Shown here piece after piece: positions 35,969-45,160 of a stretch of DNA of 64,000 nt. The stretch spans positions 31,857,236 to 31,921,235 of the forward strand of contig OY482849.1 in assembly GCA_960531495.1 (NCBI GenBank), given 5' to 3'. Made by a program: the position numbers and the translations under genes. The stretch is from Zeus faber. Taxonomy: Eukaryota; Chordata; Actinopteri; Zeiformes; Zeidae. Within the stretch, counting starts at the first letter, position 1; every line of letters begins with the position of its first letter. The notes under the pieces were generated by a model. The model saw only the letters and a list, made by a program, of their open reading frames with translations. It was not told where the DNA came from and searched no databases.

Positions 35969-36280
35969 ATGTCGGATCATTTACCTCCGAATGAAATGGC
36001 CGTTCCCGGCGCGGCGGCGGTGGAGGAGGAAGGGGACGTGCTGCCGCCATTGCTTCCGCCAGGCGCGGACGCGACGAGCTCCAGGTTCCTGCAGGTGGAG
36101 CTGGAGCTGAACGCCCTGCTCCGCCAGCTGCGCTTCGGCGACCCCGTGCGCTTCGTCTACAACCCCGTGGAGTACGCCTGGAGCCCCCACCGCCGCTACG
36201 TGGAGACCTACTGCCACGGGGGCCACAGCGTCCTCTTCCTGGGGATGAACCCCGGACCTTTCGGGATGGCGCAGACAGGG
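35969..36280 (+). CDS. smug1: smug1 coding exon 1
   Basis: 104 residues from [10 protein letters not shown] to GMAQTG, donor GGG|gtgagg, phase 0. It contains the substrate-binding segment [10 protein letters not shown] and the first catalytic motif. Confidence 0.93.
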
Positions 36281-39200
36281 GTGAGGGTCATAACTGAAGT
36301 GGTGGTGGTGGTTGTTGTCCTTGTGGTTGTTGTCTTTGTTGTGGTGGTGATGGTGGTGTTTTTGTGGTTGTTGTTGTCTTTGTGGTTGTGGTGGGGGTTG
36401 TTGTCTTTGTGGTTGTTGTTGTGGTGCTGGTGGTTGTTTTTGTTGTGGTGGTAGTTGTCTTTGTGGTTGTGGTTGTTGTCTTTGTTGCTGTGGTGGTGGT
36501 GGCGTTTGTTGTATTTGTTGTGGTGGTGGTGTTTGTTGTATTTGTTGTTGTGGTGGTGGTTGTTGTCTTTGTGTTGGTGGTGGTGGTTGTCTTTGTTGTG
36601 GTGGTGGTGGTTGTATTTGTTGTTGTGGTGGTGGTTGTTGTCTTTGTGGTGGTGGTGGTAGTTGTTGTGGTGGTGGTTGTTGTCTTTGTGGTGGTGGTGG
36701 TGGTTGTTGTCTTTGTGGTGGTGGTTGTTGTCTTTGTTGTTGTTGTGGTGGTTTTTTATCTTTGTGGTTTTTGTATTTGTGGTGGTGGTGGTTGTTGTCA
36801 TGGTGCTGGTGGTTGTTGTCAATGTGGTGATGGTGGTGGTTGTTGTCGTTGTGGTGATGGTGGTGGTTGTTGTCATGGTGGTTGTTGTCGTTGTGGTGGT
36901 TGTTGTTGTGGTGGTGGTTGTTGTCTTTGTTGTTGTTGTTGTTTGTCCTTCTGAGTAAACCGCACATCGTTTGGAAAAGGTGTTCCCATATCACTTCAGC
37001 AGCATTTTAACTCCAAAACACAGTGAAAACATGTCAATGTCAACCTGCTTCATCCCAATGCAAACCGTTGAATTCCTGTGCTTTGTTTATTTTTTATTGT
37101 TTTTACCTGCGATCTGTTCTAACCAATCACAGCCGTCCAACAACTGCGCTGCGCTGTGATTGGAGGAGTGTCGCTAGGCGAAGCCACGGTGTGATTGGTG
37201 GATACAGACGACTGGGCTGCACTTTGGTTGCTGTGGGGACCCCCTGAGGGGAACCAGGAACCAGGGAGCCCCCCAGAGCCAGACACCTTCGGGGGCTTTT
37301 CTTCCGCTCGTGTTCACACTGGAACTCTGTCGACGAGTTCCGCGTTGCGCTCGGGTCTGTAAACGTCGACTGACGTCACCTCATGGAGAAGTTATTATAA
37401 ATTATGAACAGCGATGCAGTGGCTGAAGCTTCACTCTTATTAGATCTACGAGGCGTCATTTAAAAGTTTGTTCCGACTTTCGTAAGGCACGGCCTCGCAT
37501 CGGGGAACCGCACTTGGATTTTTTTGTTTCGTTGAATCAACGTGGGAAAATAAATACTACATAATACTATAATACTACAATAATACAATAAACATACTAT
37601 TTATTATGGGGTTTTATTACGTGGGCTGGTCCCAGCCCAGAGCGATGCCACTCAGTGTGACTGGAGCGACGCTCCGGGGGCGAGGGGCTTGCGCTCGGAC
37701 CGGTCACCAGCACCTACAGTGTACGTCGCTGAAGGTTCCTCTTGTGCCGGTTAGTCTCTGGCCTGGAGTAGGAGCGAAAAAAGTCCCCCGCCAAAAAACG
37801 GCGTTCTAATAACTACGGACACAAGAAAAAGGGAACGTTCCTCCAAAAGTTCTAAAAACGATGAAAAAGTTCCTGCGGTGTGAAAAGCCTTCGGCTGCTC
37901 AGGGGAACTACGACTACACCTTGACATTACTCACACCCTGTTTTATTATGACCATTTGGTGGTGCTGTATTTAGTGGATTCACCAAAATTTAAAATATTC
38001 TATTTCACGATAGTCATTGACATGAAGTTACAAGACAGATGTGTTCCACAAGATTGTTTTATATTAAGCTTATTTCCTTTTTTTCTCTCAAAAATATAGA
38101 CGGAGCTTCGCCCTCTCAGCTCTTTTATTGCGCAAACTTCTAAGCCTTCATTTATTCACTTTACGTTATTCAGCCGCATTTTACCAAAGGCACTTACAAC
38201 CTAAAGTGTGCAGTGTGTAGAATTTAGCGGCATCTAGTGGTGGTGTTGCAGATTGCAACCAACAAACTCCCCTCGCCCTCCCCTTCCAAGCTGGTAGCGA
38301 GCCGCCGCCGCCTGTGAAACTCGCAAAATACCGCGAGACGCCCTTGGTTTGTTCGTTCTGGGCTACTGTAGAAACATGGTGGTGCAACATGGCGGCCTCC
38401 ATGGAAGCGTACCCGCTCCCTAGATAAAAAAAATGTCTCATTCTGAGGAAACAAAAACACAATTCTTATGTTCATGGGGTTATACACTAGTTAAAACATA
38501 CTTATGAATATTATATTGCATTTCTGCCACGTCCGTTCCGCTAAATTCCATTCAGTTTTACAAACTGCGGCTTAAGTTACAATTTCTCATTTTGTATATT
38601 TAAGAAGCACGCACATTTTGCAAAAAAAAAAAAAAAAAGAAGAATTTGACTTTGTTAAATTATGTTACCCAAGGCTGACATCAGTTTTTGTTCTTTTCTT
38701 TTTATAGAGCCTGTGTGCTGAGATCTTTGGAATAATGATGGTTGTCTATTACATTTAACAGCCAAGTGCATGTCTTACATGCTGAACATTTCCTTCCCTC
38801 CCCTCAGGTTCCCTTCGGTGAGGTCAAATCAGTCCGCGATTGGCTTAAAATCGGAGGAGAGGTGGGCCGCCCCCCGGAGGAGCATCCAAAGCGGCGCATC
38901 ACGGGACTCGCCTGCGCCCAAAGTGAGGTGAGCGGCGCTCGGTTCTGGGGCTTCTTCAGGAAGGTGTGCGTGGAGCCGGCCCGGTTCTTCCGACACTGCT
39001 TCGTGCACAACCTGTGCCCCCTCATGTTGATGGCCGCCAGCGGCAAGAACCTCACGCCGCCCGAGCTGCCGGCGGAGGAGCGCGAGGCGCTGCTGGTCCT
39101 CTGCGACGCTGCCCTTTGCCGGGCGGTGCGGGCCCTGGGGGTCTCCATGGTGATCGGGATCGGCAGGGTGGCGGAGCAGCGCGCGCGCAGGGCTCTCTCC

Positions 39201-39338
39201 GCGGCGGGGCTCGGCGTTCGAGTGGAGGGCGTCATGCACCCCTCTCCCAGGAACCCACGAGCCAATAAGGGCTGGGAGGAGGTGGCCAGGGCCAAGCTGG
39301 AGGAACTGGGCGTCCTCTCGCTGCTGGGTGGCACGTGA
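35969..39338 (+). CDS. smug1: Single-strand-selective monofunctional uracil-DNA glycosylase (spliced gene span)
   Basis: This nuclear base-excision-repair enzyme removes uracil and 5-hydroxymethyluracil from DNA. Two coding exons, 35969-36280 and 38808-39338, join in phase 0 to give 280 aa (human SMUG1 is 270). Motif 1, [13 protein letters not shown], straddles the splice and carries the catalytic Asn at about residue 94. Motif 2, [13 protein letters not shown], carries the catalytic His at about residue 248. [15 protein letters not shown] and HNLCPLMLM are also typical of the family. The first ATG in the exon (35969) is chosen; a second in-frame ATG lies at 35996. The exons are very GC-rich, the intron is not. 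Confidence 0.94.
36299..36946. repeat. Long GTT/GGT-rich low-complexity tract in smug1 intron
   Basis: About 650 bp made almost entirely of G and T on the plus strand (GTGGTT, GTTGTC, TTTGTG units in a loose 15-30 bp periodicity). It leaves long open frames on both strands (poly-Val/Leu/Trp on plus, His/Asn/Gln/Pro on minus) that are artefacts of composition. Confidence 0.92.
37123..37198. promoter_or_regulatory. Three CCAAT boxes, two forming an inverted repeat
   Basis: CCAAT at 37123-37127 and reverse CCAAT at 37159-37163 and 37194-37198, spaced about 35 bp. CCAATCACAG and CTGTGATTGG form a perfect 10-bp inverted repeat. They lie in a GC-richer part of the smug1 intron, so this could be an NF-Y-bound element or part of an old repeat. 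Confidence 0.35.
38205..38553. mobile_element. Short nonautonomous repeat of a type common in fish genomes
   Basis: The block begins GTGTGTAGAATTTAGCGGC and ends in CTAAATTC, so its ends are partly inverted. The interior (ATCTAGTGGTGGTGTTGCAG, later ATGGTGGTGCAACATGGCGG) is a pattern I recognise as a dispersed teleost repeat. It has no coding capacity and sits in the smug1 intron. Confidence 0.5.
38808..39338 (+). CDS. smug1: smug1 coding exon 2
   Basis: Acceptor CCTCAG. It encodes 176 residues from [13 protein letters not shown] to SLLGGT and then TGA. It holds the DNA-intercalating/His motif HPSPRN and the helical C-terminus. Confidence 0.93.
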   Translation, partial: VPFGEVKSVRDWLKIGGEVGRPPEEHPKRRITGLACAQSEVSGARFWGFFRKVCVEPARFFRHCFVHNLCPLMLMAASGKNLTPPELPAEEREALLVLCDAALCRAVRALGVSMVIGIGRVAEQRARRALSAAGLGVRVEGVMHPSPRNPRANKGWEEVARAKLEELGVLSLLGGT

Positions 39339-40380
39339 CCCCCCCCCCCCCCCCCACTCCTGTCACGGGAACCTGAAAGAAGGAAGGGCTGCAGGGAGCA
39401 TTGTGATTTCTTCTGTTTTACACCGATGGCCGTTTCGTGTCCCAACTACTGGTTTGCGCTGCTCTTTCTCACACGACGTTCTTGAAGTCGGTCGGCAACC
39501 GGGACATTCTGATGCTGGATATTTCTGGGTCGCTGACGCGGTTGTACCGAGTATATTACAACTTTCTGTTCTACAATGTATCATAAAATCCAAGGATTTG
39601 TTTGTTGGGACACAGGCAGGCGCGCACGTTAAGGGACGGATTTGAACTCCTTTTGTAAATGCAAGTCGCCTTTATAACTTTTAACACAACAGTTGATTCG
39701 TTTCCAAACCTGAAAATGTTGAGTAACTGGAAGTTACTCAATAAGTGGAGGACATACAGTAAATACCTCAATAGCAATGTTATCTCTTAATATAACGGTG
39801 TAGTGTAAGTGTAAGTCCACCATGGACTGTCACTCAGGGATGGGTCACATTATTTACCAATAATAGTCAAATGCAATAGGCTTTAAGAAAATAATGTTTG
39901 TCAAATATCTGCTCCTGTACTTTGCTGTAGTTAGAGGTGCACTGATAGGGACACCAGGTCTCAAACGAATCCCTGTTGCATGTTGAATAGTATTTTATTT
40001 TTCTGTATTTTGAAACAGAAGCATGTTCACTGTCGCTAACAGAGAAATTTATCTTTTAAATCATTCATTTTCCACTTACCATCGGTGAACAGATGAAGTC
40101 TTATTTGAAGTCAGTTAAATAACAGCGGTTTATCAGAACCGCTATTGACAGTGGAAAAATGGTATTGGTGCATCTCTAACTGTCATCGACTTTATATGTT
40201 ACAATTACTATTGTTGCAATTCATGTACATGTACATGCCTTTTATGATTGTTTTGTTCATTTAATAACACTTAAACTTCACTCGAATCTGTTTTTCTGCT
40301 GAATAAATGCTGAATAACTTTTTCTCTCATGTTTCTTGAACGTTCAATCTCTGTTTCTTTGCATAGACAATGCAAATAAA
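39339..40380 (+). terminator. smug1: smug1 3'UTR and polyadenylation signals
   Basis: AATAAA occurs at 40302-40307 and at 40375-40380. Nothing coding is seen between the stop codon and these signals. Confidence 0.5.
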
Positions 40381-40425
40381 AGTAATGTATCGTGATCTGC
40401 TTTTAATATCAACACACTGGATGGT

Positions 40426-40490
40426 GATAGATAGATAGATAGATATATAAATATATATATAGATAGATATAGATAGATAGATATATATTT
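40426..40490. repeat. (GATA)n microsatellite
   Basis: GATA units interrupted by AT-rich stretches. Confidence 0.9.
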
Positions 40491-40499
40491 AGTTAGTTA

Positions 40500-40844
40500 C
40501 AGACTTTAGTGGAAATGTTATGCCTCCCACCCCTCCCCTCTCATACTACTGAGAAACACATTGAGCAACACTGCAGCCTACACCGGCAAATTCCATGTGA
40601 GCGCTCTTCTGAAATGGGAGTTGGAGTCTCCGCTCTCCCCGGCGCCGAGTCGCTCTGTGACGTGTGGAACTGCATCTCCCACCACTCGACACAAGGTCCA
40701 CGTGGTGCAGGAGTTGTTGTGAAAGTCCTGCACCTGGCCGGACCCTCGTCACTTTCTATGAAAAGCCGTGCGCGGGCGGAGAGGCACAGCACTGTTTGAC
40801 GGGAGCGGCAAGGAGGACATCCTAAAAAAATTAAAGATTTTCGG
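40500..40844 (+). promoter_or_regulatory. calcoco1: calcoco1 promoter and probable noncoding exon 1
   Basis: A GC-richer segment ends in a candidate donor (TTTTCGG|gtaggc after 40844). AACTGCATCTCCCA near 40667 resembles promoter-proximal Staf/ZNF143-type sites. Assigned by position; the start is not directly visible. Confidence 0.35.
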
Positions 40845-41466
40845 GTAGGCAAACTATGCAGATATCATTTCAATTTACAAGTGTTATTGTGTTTAAATGG
40901 AGAAATGTAAAACAAAAAAAAAATGCGTGTAACATTTAATGTCATATCGGCTTTGATAGGCTCGATACCTGTTTAGTTAGATACTACTGATGACATGTTG
41001 ACTAATGTTATATTAACAGTAATGATTTATCAAAAAGTGTACGTGCTTCATTTTATAGTATGCTTATTTAAAAACCATGTAAACTATTTTTTTATATGCC
41101 CGCCTAAATTCAATAGACATTTTATTGTCATGTTAATGTCATCGCTTCTGGACATGCCGAGATAGTTGAACATGATTGTGCGGCGGCTGAGAAAGGGGGT
41201 TTGCTTTACGAGATCCATTCGAGACGTTATTGAATCATCTCCGTGTCTCTGTCCGGATGGAGCGTTATTGCCTCAGTGTGGCGGTGCGCTGTTGTTTGTA
41301 AACACACGCCGGCTCTGCTGGCCCTGAGCCCCGCGACCACGCTGCATTCCTCAACTGCCTCTGCTCTCATCTTTCATCAGCTGTTCAGTCTGGGCACCAG
41401 GCTGAAAAACACATGAGTATCCGTGTTTTTTGTCCTGAACAGCTTGGCTGCAGTTTTTGTACCGCC

Positions 41467-41598
41467 ATGGAAAAACAGGCCCAAGTGGTGTTTCGAAATG
41501 TGGGCCAACTGTACTTCCCCGAAACCCGAGTGGAGTGCCACTACAGCCTGACCCCTGATCACCAGTGGAGCAGAAAGGACTGGATTGGGATCTTTGAG
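41467..41598 (+). CDS. calcoco1: calcoco1 exon, SKICH start
   Basis: 44 residues, [17 protein letters not shown] to DWIGIFE, donor GAG|gtaaaa, phase 0. Confidence 0.88.
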
Positions 41599-44500
41599 GT
41601 AAAATGACACGGCAGGAAAAAAAAACCCAAAACCGACAGACATCTAAGTAAAAGGAGAAAAAACAAACCGACACATACAAGCTGCGTTCTCCATCGCTCG
41701 CCTGTGGTTTAACATTCTGTCACAGGTGGGGAGAACGTCGCTGAAGGAGTACTACACTTACACCTGGGCCCTTGTTCCTGAGGGCTACGCCGAAGGGACC
41801 AACACCAACTGCTGTGCACATTTCCACGGTAACGAGACATGTGCTGTAAATAAAGACATGTTGATCGGAGCATTTCAGCCGAGGGCATTGAGGCCTCCTG
41901 ATGTATTTCCCCATTATACCTGGGTAGTATTAGCGGTATTGTGGAATAATGTTATAATAATATTCTGTAATAGTACCTTCCGAAAATACATCTCCATATA
42001 TTTTTTCTATATAAAACACATCTGTTCACAGTTATTATACACATACTTTTTATTTGTACGGCACATTTCACACGCAAGGGCAATACATAGTGCTTTAGAT
42101 AAAGCATAACATAAGTCGTGCAAAAGCAGAGAAGAATAAAGACAGAAATAAAAAGTTAAAAACAGATTAAAAAAAAATAATACATCATAAAACCGCAGCG
42201 ATATCAGTTTAAAGTCCAATTAAAAACAGGCTCAACCTGAAACAAGGCAAGGCTCACCTTCAACTTCCTTCTCTTCCGCCCGCGCTTCCAGCGTTCTACC
42301 TGCCCCGCCCCAGCGCGGTGGAGTACCAGTTCGTCTACGTGGACGAGAGCGGCGAGGTGTGCGCCCGCAGCCGCCACTTCACCTTCTGCGCCCCCAAGCC
42401 CCTGGACGAGCTGGAGACCATGAGGGAGGAGCGGGGCGAGGAGGAGGGGGAGGGCGAGGAGGGGGAGGAGGAGCTGCTCCTGGTCGTCCCCAAGGCCCAG
42501 CTCCTGCAGGTGAGTCCCGGGAGTCGGCACGTTCGCCCGGCGGCGTTTCGCTGGTCGTCCTTCTCGGTGGACGCCCCCCCCCCCATCCACCCGGTCCTTG
42601 TGCTCCTTCTGTGCCGCCCGAACAGGGTCAGCTGGAGGAAAGTCGAAAAGAGCGAGCTGATTTGAAGACGGCGCTGGAGGCGGCGCAGCGAGAGAAGGAG
42701 GCGGAAACGGCCGAGCACGCAGAAGAGAGGAGGGAGTGGGAGCGCGAGAGGGAGGCGATGAGGGAGGAGGTGTCCGAGCTGAGGGGGAACCTGGCGCAGA
42801 GCTGGGAGAGGCTGAAGAGCATGGAGGGGAAAGACAAGGTACGGAGGAGTGTGGAAAAAGGCCGTTTAGGCGCCGCCCTTCCTTCTGCTTTCGGCTTTTT
42901 GAGAGTCCAAAACAGGTGTTCTCAACGCCCCCCTTTTTCTCCCTGTGCCGCGGTTGCTGGAAGACGCGGGAGGGCCTCGCCTCGGAGATCAACAAGCTGT
43001 CGTCTGAGAACGCCGACAGTCAGCAGCAGGTCAAGGGACTGGAGGAAGACGTCAAGGTGCTGACCGACAGAGACAACGAGACCAACGCCGCACTGGAGAG
43101 GTACGGCGTCTGAGATGGGAAAACCCGAAAATTGGAGCCGAATATTTGAGTCCTCTGGTTTATCGGCTAAGGTCGTTTTTCCTTTCCATCTAGGATGAAG
43201 GAGCGAATGACGAAAATGTCAAATCAAATGAAATACGAAGAGGAAAAGAGGAAGTTGATGCAGGTCAGCAGGCGGTAACGTCTCGTGCCGACAGATGAAT
43301 AAATTTCACATTGAACCAGAACAAGCAGACGACTGTCAACGCCCGTCTTCGTCTTTTTGTTTGTTTTTTTGGGTTTTTTTTTGGGGGGGGGCAGGAGGAG
43401 AATGAGGGCGCCGCGGCGGAGGTGCGAGGGCTCCAGCAGCGTCTGGAGGCCAGCGAGCGCGTGGCCGAGAGCCTGAGGAAGGAGCTGTCAGACCTGGGCA
43501 GCCACCAGAGCTCCACCCACGCTGAGCTGCACCACGCCCGGCTGCAGGTCGCCCAGCTCACCCTGCAGCTGTCCTCCGAGAGCCTGGTGCTGAAGGAGGG
43601 CCGGGCCTGCTGGGCCCAGGACAGAGAGGCCTACAAACACTCGGCGGAAGTGAGACTATATCAGTTATATTTATACGTTTTTAATTAATTTATGATATAT
43701 TTCACATAAAAAAAAAAAGAAACATTTGTAAAAATATATATTTTTTAATAAATTTATTTATTTATTATTAATATAATATATAATATTTTTAAAGAAATAT
43801 AAATAAAGATATACATCATATCCTCATTTTTATTTAAAAAATAATAATAATTCCCCAAATCATCCCACTAGAAGAACTGGCCAGATGTTTGACACCACTT
43901 GTTGAGGCAGTTGACGTAGCACCGATCGGAATCTATACATGCGGCCAATACGATGTTACTCCACACTCGTTCTAATTCACAATGGACTGCGCCCATCCAC
44001 CCTCCAGATTGTCAACAAGAAGCTCCAGGAGGTGACCTGCGAGGTGCAGCAGAGAGAGGAGTGGCTCCGGGAGGAGAGGGTGGAGCGGGAGAAGCTGGAG
44101 GTGGAGCTGGAGAGAGAAAGAGACTGTGGCCGAGTGAGTCAACAAAACGCACACAAACACATTCTGTTTTAATTATAACCGCCGGTGGGGCCCCGCCCTC
44201 TGCGCCCCCACCCCGTGCCCCCACCCCGCGCCCCGCCGGGCCCGGGGTCATGTTTTCAGAAACCGCAGCGGTTCCCAGGAAGCAACTCAAGCCAGAACCT
44301 CGACGCGAGTCTGGAGATCTTCTGTGACCTGGAGCCACTTCCAGCTGCTGCAGATGGATGAGCTGACACCGACACCGCGTCAACAGTCCCTCTCACTGCT
44401 GCACGATGAAGGACGGGGAGGAGGCCTGTGTGGCTCCACCAGGGATTAGGTTCCCAGGGTCGTCAAGGAAGAAGAGTTTTGTTCTTTTTTTGTTTTGTTT

Positions 44501-45120
44501 TGTTTTGTTTTTTGTTTGTTTCCTCATGGCACCGACGTGCTGCCGCCCCCACCCTGTAGGTGCAGCTCGGTGATGCCAGGAGAGAGTCCCAGGAGCTGAG
44601 GGCCGGTCTGAGGTCCGCCCAGAGAGAGAGAGACCAGCAGCAGCAAGAGAACCAGGCAAGCACACGTTTAAATGTGACATTATCATAACTGAGATGGTTA
44701 TGAGGTTGGCTGCAAGGCGCTGAATAGTCAGAGCATTCATCTTGTTTTTACGCTTATGGTTCTTTCATGGACTCGAACAGGATCTGCTGGACTACGTCCA
44801 TCAGCTGGAGCGGAGGTTGGGAACAGTGGCGGACAGTAAGTGAAATGAACAAATCTTTTTTTTTTTTTTTTTTTTTCGCAGCACTGTTGTGTCATTCACT
44901 GTAATAAACACAGATGAGGAAGAGAGAAGACGTTTCTAATCCTCACAGTTTATAATCTTTGTGCCGTAGGTAACAGCCTGGTGTTCAGACCACACAGTGA
45001 AGCATCTCTGGGCCTCCATGAGGAGCAAAGCTCCGTGAGTGCTGTGAATAGTACTAATGATAATAATAATAATAATGCTACATACATACATACATACATA
45101 CATACATACACATACACATA

Positions 45121-45160
<40 letters not shown>

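Noticed and set aside
35981-36994. 337-residue minus-strand open frame rich in His, Asn, Gln and Pro
   Set aside because: It is the complement of the G/T-only tract plus antisense of smug1 exon 1; the composition explains the lack of stops.
36971-38807. A second gene or extra smug1 coding exon in the intron
   Set aside because: Exon 1 and exon 2 join directly at a conserved position in the glycosylase motif, and the intron shows only repeats.
42204-42995. 263-residue minus-strand open frame
   Set aside because: It is antisense to GC-rich calcoco1 coding exons, whose sense reading matches a known family.
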